A stretch of DNA of 64,000 bases from positions 62,001 through 126,000 of the forward strand of contig NZ_ATMR01000199.1 in the NCBI RefSeq assembly GCF_000427335.1, given 5' to 3'. Shown piece by piece: positions 46,016 through 55,767 of the stretch. This stretch comes from Winogradskyella psychrotolerans RS-3 (GTDB lineage Bacteria > Bacteroidota > Bacteroidia > Flavobacteriales > Flavobacteriaceae). Numbering within the stretch: the stretch's first letter is position 1; each line of letters starts with the position of its first letter. Below the pieces are notes generated by a model. It was not told the DNA's origin, did not search any database, and saw nothing but the letters and a program-made list of their open reading frames with translations. Made by a program: the position numbers and the translations under genes.

Positions 46016-47248
46016 TTATTTCTTATTCATTAATAAGTTTCTAATTTCTTTTATTTCCTTTTCCATAGCTTCTTGCTTTAGCTTTAATTGCTTAAGCTCT
46101 TCTGTTTGTTCTTGAAAAGCTTTAACCATTGGTGCTAACAAATCGTTATATCGGACGCTTAACATACCTTCGGTATCTTCAGTAATAATCCCGTTAATTT
46201 TTGAACTGTTATTTTTTAAGGCTTCTTTTAATTCTTGTGCAATAAATCCATATTCAAGTTTTTGACTTTCATCATTATTTCGGTAATACGACACAGGACG
46301 CAATTGGTTTATAAAATCTAGGCCTAGGTCAGAATCTTCAATGGTGTTTTTCCATCTTCTATCAGACGTAATAGTCCACGCCACTTGCACACCTGCATAC
46401 GTTACATCTACATTACCTATACGCACTTGATTGTCTAATGTTCCATCTAGTACTAAAGCATTATACCCAATTGCTGTGTTATTACTACCGATTGTATTTT
46501 CACTAAGTGACAGATTACCAATTGCTGTGTTATTACTACCAGTTATGTTACCTATTAGGGCTCTCACTCCGTTAGCAGTATTCCCTTCGCCTTCCGTATT
46601 GTGTAATAGTGCGTGTACTCCACTTGCTGTATTATTACCTCCTATAGTGTTGTCTTTAAGCGCGCTATAGCCTACTGCTGTATTATTAATTCCTGTAGAA
46701 TTACTATTTAGAGTATTGAAGCCATTGGCCGTGTTTTTTTCCGCAGTAGTATTAGCAGATAAGGCATTTACTCCCGTAGCTGTATTAAATCTTCCTGTTG
46801 TAATTGACAACGCATTAACTCCAAGCGCAACATTGGTCTTAGCTATAATACCTGCAAAACTATTATTGCGTTTAAAAACAACATCTATCTCGTCTATAGT
46901 ACCAATAAAATTTACAGAAGCATCTGTTCCTGTATTACCTGAAATACTCCAGGTATTATCAACAGTTTTTGCGGTTGCTAATTTAGACCAGGCTGCTCCA
47001 TTCCAATAATAGTATCCTGGTGTTACATCTAAAGCTGTAGCGGTATTGTAAATTAGTAAACTAATTAATGGTGATGCAATGGTCGTAGTGTCTGCTGTGG
47101 ATAATAAGCTAATTCTGGGGATTAATACACCTTTATCTGAGCTAGTAATATCTAAAGCAGAAGACGCATCTGGTGTTTCCGTATTTATGCCGACTTGAGC
47201 AAAAGAATTTAGGGCACAAAAAAATAATAAAAAAGTTAGGCTTTTCAT
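46016..47248 (-). CDS. Tail fiber (S74) domain-containing surface protein with YadA-head-like repeats
   Basis: A 410-residue exported protein (signal MKSLTFLLFFCALNSFAQ). GINTETPDASSALDITSSDKGVLIPR is the common start of Bacteroidota S74 proteins. Residues about 145-275 contain at least six repeats of 17 residues with the pattern NTAxGxxALxxNTxGxN, like the head repeats of trimeric adhesins. An intramolecular chaperone S74 domain follows (SDRRWKNTIEDSDLGLDFINQLRPVSYY), and the protein ends in a coiled coil (EQTEELKQLKLKQEAMEKEIKEI). It probably forms a trimeric surface fibre; S74 domains may self-cleave, but the catalytic Ser/Lys were not verified. Confidence 0.88.
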   Translation of the reverse strand: MKSLTFLLFFCALNSFAQVGINTETPDASSALDITSSDKGVLIPRISLLSTADTTTIASPLISLLIYNTATALDVTPGYYYWNGAAWSKLATAKTVDNTWSISGNTGTDASVNFIGTIDEIDVVFKRNNSFAGIIAKTNVALGVNALSITTGRFNTATGVNALSANTTAEKNTANGFNTLNSNSTGINNTAVGYSALKDNTIGGNNTASGVHALLHNTEGEGNTANGVRALIGNITGSNNTAIGNLSLSENTIGSNNTAIGYNALVLDGTLDNQVRIGNVDVTYAGVQVAWTITSDRRWKNTIEDSDLGLDFINQLRPVSYYRNNDESQKLEYGFIAQELKEALKNNSSKINGIITEDTEGMLSVRYNDLLAPMVKAFQEQTEELKQLKLKQEAMEKEIKEIRNLLMNKK

Positions 47249-47651
47249 TTAAGATTGGTTTTTTTAGGTTAGGGTTGCAAGTGTAATCGTTAAAATCTAC
47301 AAGACGGCGATTTTATAGGAAAATACAACAAAACTTAAATGATTTTACATTTTTAATAGTAGGAGACCGTTTCAGGTATTGTATACTGACAATATACTCT
47401 AAATAGATACATAATCAATAATGTAATTATAAGCCATAAGTCATTTATTTTAGAATTTTAATGATTGCCAAGGCTCATCGATGGGTTTTAGATTCTTTAA
47501 TCAATTCCATTATTGTAAGCCTATGAATTACATGCTTCTTATTGAGGATAGAAAATCACAAAGGCGTCATTTAGTCTCCTTTAATTGTAAGCTATAACTA
47601 TTATAGATTGATTCTAAATGGATTAAGCCTGTTTTTAAGAAGCTAATTAAT
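47249..47651. other. Intergenic region between divergent genes
   Basis: About 400 bases of A+T-rich DNA between the adhesin and membrane-protein genes. No coding frame, repeat or strong hairpin was recognised besides the promoter box at 47652. Confidence 0.45.
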
Positions 47652-47659
47652 TATATTTG
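47652..47659 (+). promoter_or_regulatory. Flavobacterial -7 promoter box
   Basis: TATATTTG matches TAnnTTTG exactly, 31 bases before the ATG of the membrane protein gene. Confidence 0.55.
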
Positions 47660-47690
47660 GTATAATGACAACAAATACTCTTTTATTCTA

Positions 47691-48428
47691 ATGGCTAAAA
47701 AAAGAGAGGTCAGTACTCGTTATTTTAAAAAGATAACTATTATTGACAGTATATTTTATATGTCATTTTTTGCAACAATAGTTGTGAGTATCTGCCTAGA
47801 AAGAGCACAGTTAGTATACGTTTTACCTGTTGTTATCTTTTCTATTTTTTTTAAATACATAAGCCTCACAAAAAAGAGAGCTAATCCGCTATTTCTAATA
47901 GCACTGTTGGCTATATTAGTTTCTGATGTCTTATCAATGTATTGTTTTGAAGCTTGCTTCGTTTGGGTTTCCATATTTGCCTCTGCTTATTTGATATGCT
48001 GTGCGCTTAGTCTCAAGAAATATTTACATAAAGGCAAGTTAAAATCGGTACTATCTTTTTCGGTTATTGTAAGTGCTATATTAATTTCCTATGTTATTTA
48101 TGCGATTGTAGACTTGCTTATGGATTTTTTACCGGGTATTCAGTTGTTCTTTGTTCTTTTAAGTTCAGTTAGTTTAGTAATTTACACCATAACAGTCGCA
48201 ATTATTTATATACGAGATGCTTACCATAACAGTACCCTTTTATTAGCGTCTAGTATTTTTACATTTTTTCAAATTACACTAATTGCTATTAATGAGTTTT
48301 TGTTTTACGATAAAACGTTTACGGTATTAGCTGTTAGTTGCCATATAATGGCCCTGTATCTATTTATGAATTTTATTGCTAAAACAGAGGTTGTAAAACC
48401 AGAGGATATTAAAGAAAAATTCATTTAG
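47691..48428 (+). CDS. Hypothetical polytopic membrane protein, possibly YhhN/TMEM86-like
   Basis: A 245-residue protein with about eight hydrophobic segments starting after a basic N-terminus (MAKKREVSTRYFKK). The last part, LASSIFTFFQITLIAINEF, and the overall size and helix spacing resemble YhhN/TMEM86 proteins (lysoplasmalogenase-like), but the resemblance is weak and no catalytic residues could be confirmed. It is a single gene with its own promoter box and a terminator at 48465. Confidence 0.7.
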   Translation: MAKKREVSTRYFKKITIIDSIFYMSFFATIVVSICLERAQLVYVLPVVIFSIFFKYISLTKKRANPLFLIALLAILVSDVLSMYCFEACFVWVSIFASAYLICCALSLKKYLHKGKLKSVLSFSVIVSAILISYVIYAIVDLLMDFLPGIQLFFVLLSSVSLVIYTITVAIIYIRDAYHNSTLLLASSIFTFFQITLIAINEFLFYDKTFTVLAVSCHIMALYLFMNFIAKTEVVKPEDIKEKFI

Positions 48429-48464
48429 AAAAATTATCTATTTTTAGTTTTTAATCAAAAAAAA

Positions 48465-48489
48465 GGCTTCATGAAAATATCATAAAGCC
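48465..48489. terminator. Bidirectional terminator between convergent genes
   Basis: GGCTT-CATGA / TCATA-AAGCC hairpin preceded by A8; it lies between the convergent membrane-protein and PfkB genes. Confidence 0.7.
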
Positions 48490-48523
48490 TCTCTGAAATT
48501 GCTACTAGTTAGGGTTCTAGGGT

Positions 48524-49483
48524 TTAGCAATCAATACTATTCTTCATTAATGTTTCTATATCATTTTGATTCAGTTTAGGATTAGCCCCTTCACTACTCG
48601 CCACAACAGCACCAACAGCGCAAGCAAAATCTATAGCTGTTTGTGGTGCATCTCCTTTAAGCAACTTATCCGTTATAGCAGCTAAAAATGAATCACCAGC
48701 ACCTACAGTATCTACGACACTAACCTTATAACCTTTGTTGTAATAAAACGTATCATTATAAAATAGTATAGCTCCTTTTGAGCCTAGTGTTACGCAAATT
48801 GATTTTGTGTTAGTCTGCTTAGCTATAAATTTTATACTTCCTTCTAAATTCTGTGTATCAGAATTCAGTTTATCAATAATTTCTGAAATTTCATTATTGC
48901 TGAACTTTTTAAAATCAGCAGCTTTCATAATAAGATGTGTAACGATCTCTATAATTTCATCATCATTAAATTTAATAAAATCAGCAGACTCCATTAAATG
49001 ATTTAAAACTTCCTTAGTGTAATATGGAGCTCTAAGGTTAACATCAAAAACCTTGTAAGGAGCGATTTCTAAAAGATCATACAACGTCTGTTTAGAATTA
49101 TGATCTCTAGCGCTTAGACTTCCATATATAAAAGCATCTGAAGCCAAAGTAACTTCCTTGGCACTTTTTGTTAATTGAATACGGTCCCAAGCTCTTGGGT
49201 AGTTTATAGTATAGGAAGCTGAACCTTCTTCATTTAATGAAACGGCCACTTCACCTGTTTTTAATTCAGAATCAAGTTGAATATTATCTACAGCGACTCC
49301 ATTTTCTTTTATGAATTGAAAAATACCATCTCCATCTGAGTCTTCACCTATTCTAGTGATTATGGATACATTATTATCGAATGATTGTAATCTTAAAGCG
49401 ACGTTTAAGGGAGCTCCTCCAATCTTTTTCTGGGTAGGAAACACATCCCATAATACTTCGCCAAAACAAACTATGTTTTTCAT
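48524..49483 (-). CDS. PfkB family carbohydrate kinase, probable fructokinase
   Basis: A 319-residue ribokinase-fold kinase. The N-terminal GGAPLNVALRL (22-32) is the sugar-binding signature and DTVGAGDSF (258-266) carries the catalytic Asp and anion hole. Typical fructokinases of this type have about 295 residues; the extra length comes from a tandem 22-residue duplication: ESADFIKFNDDEIIEI (165-) is followed by KAADFKKFSNNEISEI (187-). It lies directly after the mannitol-type dehydrogenase (no spacer), so it should phosphorylate the fructose made by that enzyme. Confidence 0.9.
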   Translation of the reverse strand: MKNIVCFGEVLWDVFPTQKKIGGAPLNVALRLQSFDNNVSIITRIGEDSDGDGIFQFIKENGVAVDNIQLDSELKTGEVAVSLNEEGSASYTINYPRAWDRIQLTKSAKEVTLASDAFIYGSLSARDHNSKQTLYDLLEIAPYKVFDVNLRAPYYTKEVLNHLMESADFIKFNDDEIIEIVTHLIMKAADFKKFSNNEISEIIDKLNSDTQNLEGSIKFIAKQTNTKSICVTLGSKGAILFYNDTFYYNKGYKVSVVDTVGAGDSFLAAITDKLLKGDAPQTAIDFACAVGAVVASSEGANPKLNQNDIETLMKNSIDC

Positions 49484-50968
49484 TTAAATAGTATTTAGAT
49501 TAAGAACACTTTTTTTAATACCAAATTTCACTAAGTTTTGATAGGCTGTTGTGTACGCTTTTACAAATCGTTCGGAAGTTAGTAGTTGACCGAAAATAGA
49601 TTCAATCTCTAAAAAAGCTTTAGGATTCCCGTTAGATGCTACTACCGCTTTATCATGTAATGTGGCTTTCATAGCATCCTTTATCATTAAATCGTTTCCT
49701 TTTTCATCCTTTCCTAAGCTATAAATAGCCCAAGCTGCTATTAAAAATGCAGCAAAGTCAACTGATCCATTAGTTTCTAAATTAGTTGTTACTGTAGGTA
49801 AAACGAAAATTGGAACTTTAGCTGAACTTTCTGAACAAATACGATCTATTTGATCCTTAATATTTACATTTCCAAAACGTTGTAACAATGATGCTTTGTA
49901 GGCTTCTAAATCCACCCCTTCTAAATCAGCTAAAGTTGGTGTTACTTCAGTATCCATATAATGCTTTAAAAAAGCGCTTATTTGAGCATCGTGTACGGCT
50001 TCATCTATTGTCGCATAACCTGATAATGCTCCTAAAACACCAAGAACTGTATGTCCTGCATTTAACAAACTTAATTTCATTTTTTCATAAGGCACAACAT
50101 CTTCAACAAACTGTGCACCTACAGCTTCCCAAAGTGGTCTGCCGTTTACAAAATCATCTTCAATAACCCATTGTTTAAACGGTTCACACACCACAGGCCA
50201 TGCATCATCGATACTGACTTCTGTTTTTAATCGTTCAATATCAGAAGGTGATGTTGCTGGCGTAATACGATCTACCATACTATTTGGAAACGATACATGC
50301 GCTTCTATCCATGCTACCAAACTTGGCTCTGCCATTTGCACATAACTTAAAAGCATGTTTTTAGTCATATGGCCATTACCTTGAATGTTATCGCAAGATT
50401 GAATAGTAAAGCCTTTGTTACCATTTTCTTTTCTAAGTTTTAAGGCTTGAGTTAGATAACCAAACACCGTTTTTGGTGCTAAAGGATTTGCTATATCATA
50501 GAGAATTGCAGGATTCTCTTTATCGAATGATTTTGTGGCTTCATTGTAATTGTAACCGCCTTCTGTAATGGTTAAGGTTACAATTTTAACTTCTGGATTT
50601 GCCATTTTTTGAATGACTTGCATCGGATTTGCTGGGGCAAAAAGGATTTCGGTAATTGAGCCAATAACGCGTTTGGTCAGTGAGCCATCAAACTCTTTAA
50701 CCATTAAGGTGTAAAGACCATCTTGTGCTTTTAAAGTGTTATATATATTAGTGTCAGAAGGCAGTAAAGCCACACCACAAATTCCCCATTCGGTTATAGA
50801 GGTGTTGTGTAATAATTGATCTGTATAATAAGCTTCGTGAGCTCTGTGAAAACCACCAATTCCAATATGTACAATACCTGTTTTTAGTTGGCTTCTATCG
50901 TATTTCGGAACTGAAATGCGTTCTGAAATTTGATTTAAGTTGTTTTGATTTAATGTATAACTCGTCAT
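49484..50968 (-). CDS. Mannitol 2-dehydrogenase family protein
   Basis: A 494-residue polyol-specific long-chain dehydrogenase. The N-terminal VHIGIGGFHRAHEAYYTDQLL is the NAD-binding signature, and the catalytic Lys motif region KLSLLNAGHTVLGVLGALSGY with the downstream His is present. Length fits mannitol 2-dehydrogenase, D-arabinitol dehydrogenase or fructuronate reductase. The neighbouring fructokinase and sugar importer favour mannitol to fructose, as reported for the mannitol operon of Zobellia galactanivorans; the exact polyol is inferred. Confidence 0.88.
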   Translation of the reverse strand: MTSYTLNQNNLNQISERISVPKYDRSQLKTGIVHIGIGGFHRAHEAYYTDQLLHNTSITEWGICGVALLPSDTNIYNTLKAQDGLYTLMVKEFDGSLTKRVIGSITEILFAPANPMQVIQKMANPEVKIVTLTITEGGYNYNEATKSFDKENPAILYDIANPLAPKTVFGYLTQALKLRKENGNKGFTIQSCDNIQGNGHMTKNMLLSYVQMAEPSLVAWIEAHVSFPNSMVDRITPATSPSDIERLKTEVSIDDAWPVVCEPFKQWVIEDDFVNGRPLWEAVGAQFVEDVVPYEKMKLSLLNAGHTVLGVLGALSGYATIDEAVHDAQISAFLKHYMDTEVTPTLADLEGVDLEAYKASLLQRFGNVNIKDQIDRICSESSAKVPIFVLPTVTTNLETNGSVDFAAFLIAAWAIYSLGKDEKGNDLMIKDAMKATLHDKAVVASNGNPKAFLEIESIFGQLLTSERFVKAYTTAYQNLVKFGIKKSVLNLNTI

Positions 50969-50995
50969 AAATCTATAGTTTTAATAGTCTTTTTA

Positions 50996-51964
50996 TTATT
51001 TGTTTTCAAAGCGTTGAAGTAATACAGCAAAAATGATAATTGCGCCTTTTACTACTTGTTGTGGGTATGACGGCACATTTAAAAGGTTTAAAATGTTTCC
51101 AATAAGTCCTAAAATTAAAACTCCCATTAAGGTATTAATTGCAGTCCCTTTACCTCCATTTAAACTAGCACCTCCAATTACAACGGCAGCGATAGCATCG
51201 AGTTCCCAAGCCATTCCCATGTTTGGAGATCCTAAATTGGTTCTAGATGCCACAACTATAGCAGCAATGGCTGCTAAAGATCCTGAAATAGCATACACTA
51301 AAAACTTGTATTTGTTGACTTTGATTCCTGATAATCGTGAGGCTTCTTCATTACTTCCTATAGCGATAATGAGTCGTCCGAAAACATTATAGCGAAGCAT
51401 CACCATTGTTATAGCTACAATCAAGAAGAATATAATCGCAATATTAGGAATGCCTAAAGTGGCGTTGTTTGCAAAGTCGGACATAAATAATCCACCTGTA
51501 GTATTGAACGTTATTGGTGAACCCTTTGAGTAAATAAAGGCTAACCCTCTAGCAACAGTCATTAAAGCTAAGGTGGCTACAAAAGGAGCCATTTTTTGAT
51601 AAGCGACTAAGTACCCAGAGACACTTCCTAATGCAAATCCGATGATAATGGTCAGTAAAATAGCAACGGGTAATATCACCATATTAATCAATAGGGCGAA
51701 TATAACAGCGAGTAAAGCTACCAAAGAGCCTACGGATAAATCAATACCTCCGGTTAGAATAACAATCAGCATCCCAATACTTATAATACCGATACCCGAA
51801 ACTTGTTTTAATAAGTTAGATAGGTTAACAGAGGTAAAAAACACATCTGATATAAATGCTGAAAAGATAACCAGCAATACAAAAATGAATACTGTATTAT
51901 ACTTGACTAAAAACTTAAGCCAACCACCAGGACTACTTAATTGTTCTTTTATCGTTAGAGCCAT
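50996..51964 (-). CDS. Sugar ABC transporter permease, RbsC family
   Basis: A 322-residue permease with about ten hydrophobic segments. GIGIISIGMLIVILTGGIDLSVGSLVAL and ELDAIAAVVIGGASLNGGKGT are the conserved motifs of ribose-type (BPD_transp_2) permeases. It forms the membrane channel of the sugar importer with the RbsA-like ATPase encoded 19 bases upstream. Confidence 0.93.
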   Translation of the reverse strand: MALTIKEQLSSPGGWLKFLVKYNTVFIFVLLVIFSAFISDVFFTSVNLSNLLKQVSGIGIISIGMLIVILTGGIDLSVGSLVALLAVIFALLINMVILPVAILLTIIIGFALGSVSGYLVAYQKMAPFVATLALMTVARGLAFIYSKGSPITFNTTGGLFMSDFANNATLGIPNIAIIFFLIVAITMVMLRYNVFGRLIIAIGSNEEASRLSGIKVNKYKFLVYAISGSLAAIAAIVVASRTNLGSPNMGMAWELDAIAAVVIGGASLNGGKGTAINTLMGVLILGLIGNILNLLNVPSYPQQVVKGAIIIFAVLLQRFENK

Positions 51965-51983
51965 AACTAGATTATTTTATTGA

Positions 51984-53507
51984 TTAAATATTTTTATTTA
52001 GAGGTTGTGCAATTGCGTAACGCAAAATGTTTTCTTCTGAGAATTTTTCTTTGGGTAATTCACCGTAAATAGTGCCTTCATGCATGACTAGTATCCGGTC
52101 TGAAATTCCCATAATCTCTGGCATATCAGAAGAAATGACAATAACAGCAACCCCTTTCTTAGCCACTTCATTGATGAGGTTGTAAATTTCTATTTTAGCC
52201 CCAACATCTACTCCTCGTGTTGGTTCGTCAATAATAATCACCTTACTATCGATACTTAGCCATTTGGCTAGTGCTACTTTTTGTTGGTTACCTCCACTTA
52301 AGTTTTTAACATCAATTTCGGAATGTGGTGTCTTAATATTGAGTTTATCAATTAAACCAAGAATGTTTTTATACTCGCTTTCAATGTTTATAAAACCTAG
52401 TTTGCTTGAAATGGAATCGAAATTAGTAACACTTATATTTCTTCGAATAGACAAAGGCAAAAACACACCTTCTTCTTTTCGGTCTTCAGACACAAATCCG
52501 ATCTGATACCCAACAGCATCTACTGGTGATTTTGTGTTTATTTCTTTGCCATTTAAAATGATTGTTCCCGATTGTTTCTTGTCTGCTCCAAAAATGAGTT
52601 TACCTGTTTCTGTTCGTCCACTCCCTCCTAAACCTGCAATACCTAATACTTCCCCTGCTTTTACAGAAAAAGACACATCTTTTACGATGCCTCGTTTACC
52701 AGAAAGGTTCTTGACTTCTAAAACAGGCACATCACCTATTTGGATGTTTCGTGTAGGATATAAATCTTCTAAAGCTCTACCAATCATCAAATGAATCACA
52801 GCATCTGTATTGGTTTCAGCAACCGCGACACTTCCTGTATCTACACCATCTCTGAGTACCGTAATGGTATCTGCTATTTTAAATATTTCATCTAAATGAT
52901 GTGAAATATAAATGATCGAAACTCCTTCTTTTTTTAACCGGATAAGATTGGTAAATAGTTTTTTTATATCGTTAGGATCAAAAACAGTGGTGGGTTCATC
53001 TAAGATTAATACTTTGGTTTCTTCCGCTAATGCTTTTGCAATTTCAACAACTTGCTTTTGCACGATACTTAAGTCTCTTACTTTTGAAGTCACGTCAATT
53101 GAAAAACCTAAAGAATCTAAAAGTTCAGATGCTTGTTGGGTGATTTTCTTCCAATTCATCCAAAATTTATTCGCACCTAAAGTGTGTAAATAAATGTTTT
53201 CCGCAACCGATAAATCATTGACCAATGATAATTCTTGGTACACCACATTGATGCCTAATAGCTGACCTTCATGTGTGTTTTTTGGTTGAATTTCTTTTCC
53301 ATCTAAAAAGACTTGACCTTGATCTTTTTCGTGAACACCACTTAAAATCTTTATTAATGTCGATTTTCCGGCACCATTCTCCCCTAGCAAAGCATGTATT
53401 TCTCCTGGTTTCACTTTTAAGTTCACGCCTTTCAATACAGAAACCACACCAAAACTTTTGGTAATTCCAGTCACTTCTAAGCGATATTCTTGTTTTGAGT
53501 TTTCCAT
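51984..53507 (-). CDS. Sugar ABC transporter ATP-binding protein, RbsA family
   Basis: A 507-residue tandem ABC ATPase. The first half has GENGAGKST and LSIVQKQVVEIAKAL and VLILDEPTTV; the second has the degenerate Walker A GLGGSGRTE, the signature LSGGNQQKVALAKWL and VIIIDEPTRGVD, exactly as in RbsA/MglA. It powers the importer with the RbsC-like permease and RbsB-like binding protein. The ATG at 53507 was chosen; the in-frame TTG at 53513 adds only two residues. Confidence 0.93.
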   Translation of the reverse strand: MENSKQEYRLEVTGITKSFGVVSVLKGVNLKVKPGEIHALLGENGAGKSTLIKILSGVHEKDQGQVFLDGKEIQPKNTHEGQLLGINVVYQELSLVNDLSVAENIYLHTLGANKFWMNWKKITQQASELLDSLGFSIDVTSKVRDLSIVQKQVVEIAKALAEETKVLILDEPTTVFDPNDIKKLFTNLIRLKKEGVSIIYISHHLDEIFKIADTITVLRDGVDTGSVAVAETNTDAVIHLMIGRALEDLYPTRNIQIGDVPVLEVKNLSGKRGIVKDVSFSVKAGEVLGIAGLGGSGRTETGKLIFGADKKQSGTIILNGKEINTKSPVDAVGYQIGFVSEDRKEEGVFLPLSIRRNISVTNFDSISSKLGFINIESEYKNILGLIDKLNIKTPHSEIDVKNLSGGNQQKVALAKWLSIDSKVIIIDEPTRGVDVGAKIEIYNLINEVAKKGVAVIVISSDMPEIMGISDRILVMHEGTIYGELPKEKFSEENILRYAIAQPLNKNI

Positions 53508-53526
53508 ATCCAATTGGTATTAACCG

Positions 53527-54447
53527 TTAAAACAATGCGTTAGGGTTGTAATACTTCGCAGCATTCTCTTTGGTGATGAGAAGCGGAGGTGTATACGATT
53601 TTTTAGAGAAATCACGTTTACCGTTGATATATTCAATAGCGTAATGCACGGCGTTTCTGCCAATCATAACAGGACTATTCATGGCTGTACAACCATAAAA
53701 ATCCGTGTCCATAATATATTTAATGGCTTCTTTTTGACCATCGGCTCCGGCAACAATTAAAATATCGTCCGTTTTACCTGCTTGTGCAATGGCCTTAATA
53801 GCACCTAAAACACAAACGTCAGATTCTGTAATCACCACGTTAATATCAGGATGTGCAACCAATATATCTTCCATCGCTTTTAAGCCACCAGCATAAGACC
53901 AATTGGTATAAGCTTGTGTTTTTATATCAAGATCAATATAACCTAAGCTTCGTAATTGCTCTTCGGTAATACCTTGTAATAAGCCTTGCTTACGAGTTTT
54001 ACCAACAGGATTTCCTGCATTACCACTTAGTAGCGCGATATTCATTTTTTTACTTCCAAACTTTTTAGCTAACCATTCACCCGCTAATTCACCATTCGCT
54101 AAATTGTTAGATTGAATGGTGGTTACAAATTCGGCTTCAGGGTTTATAGAGCTATCTATAATAAAAACAGGAACTCCTGCCGCTTTAGCAACCTTGGTGA
54201 CCCCCACTAAAGCATCAGGATCTATAGGGTTTAATAATAAGGCGTCTATACCTCTAGTGATTAAATCTTCAACAGCAGCGATTTGTTTTGTAATATCATT
54301 CTGGCCATCGGCAGATAAAAACGTCATACCATTTGTTTCTGTCGTGCTTTTTATGCTTTGTAATAAGGATTGATAATACGGGGCATTTAAGGACGGAGTA
54401 CAATAACCAATTTTCTTACCCGTAAGATCTATTTTACTTTCTATCAA
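53527..54447 (-). CDS. Sugar ABC transporter substrate-binding protein, RbsB family, signal peptide out of frame
   Basis: A 306-residue periplasmic binding protein: KKIGYCTPSLNAPYYQSLLQS, GIDALLLNPIDPDAL and the EYINGKRDF end are typical of ribose-type (Peripla_BP_4) receptors. The start at 54447 gives no export signal. Above it the same frame shows a lipobox (SLSSC) and an acidic Ser/Thr linker but no start, while an ATG at 54590 opens a good hydrophobic signal (IINLVLRPLIVITLF) in another frame. Adding one base to the T5 run (54520-54524) joins them into one lipoprotein. The intact locus would be 53527-54590. Confidence 0.85.
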   Translation of the reverse strand: MIESKIDLTGKKIGYCTPSLNAPYYQSLLQSIKSTTETNGMTFLSADGQNDITKQIAAVEDLITRGIDALLLNPIDPDALVGVTKVAKAAGVPVFIIDSSINPEAEFVTTIQSNNLANGELAGEWLAKKFGSKKMNIALLSGNAGNPVGKTRKQGLLQGITEEQLRSLGYIDLDIKTQAYTNWSYAGGLKAMEDILVAHPDINVVITESDVCVLGAIKAIAQAGKTDDILIVAGADGQKEAIKYIMDTDFYGCTAMNSPVMIGRNAVHYAIEYINGKRDFSKKSYTPPLLITKENAAKYYNPNALF

Positions 54448-54590
54448 TTCACTAGTGCTGTCTGTGTTATCCGAACTTGAGTTTGTTGTATTGAGTTGTT
54501 CAACACAACTCGATAAACTAAAAATAAAGTAATCACAATCAACGGTCTTAAAACCAGATTTATAATAGTAGATGTGTTTTTAGTTTTCAT
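54448..54590 (-). pseudogene. Displaced signal-peptide segment of the RbsB-like lipoprotein
   Basis: Encodes the start (ATG at 54590) and signal peptide in one frame and the lipobox plus linker in another. The switch point is the T5 run at 54520-54524 (minus-strand sense). See the corresponding finding. Confidence 0.65.
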
Positions 54591-54628
54591 AAGTGATTGT
54601 ATTCGTTTTTATTAAATGCTTATTGTCT

Positions 54629-55528
54629 TTAGAATAACATGATATCGAGCTGTAAAACTGTTTTCTCTTGTTCCGGATTCCACATGGCGGTCACCTCTAC
54701 AGGAGACTTATAACTTCCTAAATTAATGGTCTTAGAGAAAGTTGCTCCTACATTAATCACGTTTCCTGCACCTTCCGTATAAAATGTTTTATCGGTAATA
54801 AAGGACCATGCTCCTCCTGCAAAAACAGACAATTTATAATCCTCTTTTTCCCAAACCTGACTTTTAACTTCAAAATAATGGGTCCAAGAATCCTCTAAAC
54901 TACCATCGGATTTTACCTCATAATCTCCTGAGCCACCACCAATAATAGTCGCAAAATATAGTAAGGTATTAGGTGTAACGTTGTAACCAAAGTTAATATC
55001 TACAAAATTGTAACCCTGGGTTTTGTCGTAACTCCAGTACTGAAGTTCATCACCACGCTCTTCTACTCCGGTATAATTATTATGAGAAACCGCTTCAATA
55101 AAAAAGCGATTTGAAAAACGATATTTAGTATAAATAGAGACCTCTTTATAATACGCATTTACAGATTCTCCTGTAGTAATATTTTGTACATCTACACCAG
55201 AAAAACTAGAACCTCCCCAAAGGCCAAATGTAAATTTCTCATTACGGGTATTATATTCTAAGCTTGCAGCAAATACAGCACCTGGATGCACTACTGAGCC
55301 ATGCCAAGTATGCATGTTTTTTAAATGAACGTTGGCATTAAAGGCCTTATAATCATCTGTTGTAATAGTTTCCTGAGCACCTAAAGATATAGAAGTGAAT
55401 GCGATAATTATACATAAGACTGATGTTCTATATAACAAAGACGCGCTTAACTTGGCTAATACAAGGTGATTAAACCTAGTTACTAACGAAGATTCTTCTA
55501 GGAAATTAAGAGTGGTTAAATTTGTCAT
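54629..55528 (-). CDS. Outer membrane protein of the sugar operon
   Basis: A 299-residue protein. A hydrophobic segment ending in SISLGAQ at about residue 50 looks like the signal peptide, so the first 30 or so residues may be non-coding and the true start further in, although no good internal ATG was found. The mature part shows amphipathic strands (FAASLEYNTRNEKFTFGLWGGSSF, YNFVDINFGYNVTPNTLLYFA, YKLSVFAGGAWSF) and ends in LQLDIMLF with a terminal Phe, the mark of an outer-membrane barrel. As the first gene of the sugar operon it probably lets the sugar or polyol through the outer membrane. Confidence 0.78.
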   Translation of the reverse strand: MTNLTTLNFLEESSLVTRFNHLVLAKLSASLLYRTSVLCIIIAFTSISLGAQETITTDDYKAFNANVHLKNMHTWHGSVVHPGAVFAASLEYNTRNEKFTFGLWGGSSFSGVDVQNITTGESVNAYYKEVSIYTKYRFSNRFFIEAVSHNNYTGVEERGDELQYWSYDKTQGYNFVDINFGYNVTPNTLLYFATIIGGGSGDYEVKSDGSLEDSWTHYFEVKSQVWEKEDYKLSVFAGGAWSFITDKTFYTEGAGNVINVGATFSKTINLGSYKSPVEVTAMWNPEQEKTVLQLDIMLF

Positions 55529-55556
55529 TTATGTGTTATATGAGTTATTTTTTAAT

Positions 55557-55575
55557 AAACGTCATATTTACGTTT
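55557..55575 (-). promoter_or_regulatory. Inverted repeat, candidate operator of the sugar operon
   Basis: AAACGT and ACGTTT, 7 bases apart, form a perfect inverted repeat 29 bases upstream of the outer-membrane gene start. A related half-site (TGACGTTT) lies at 55718-55725 near the divergent regulator gene. Such a pair is what a dimeric Nudix-type regulator could bind. Confidence 0.45.
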
Positions 55576-55767
55576 GTTTGTCAAATGTATAAAATATTAT
55601 TTGAATAACTCCTAATTAAAAACATAAAAATATATTATATTATCTTGATACTATGGTATATTGATAATAGAACGCATTATTTATAAGGGTTTTAAGAAAT
55701 AAATATTTAATGTAATAATGACGTTTATTCGGTATAATTATTTACTTTTATCACATAATTTGATGTT

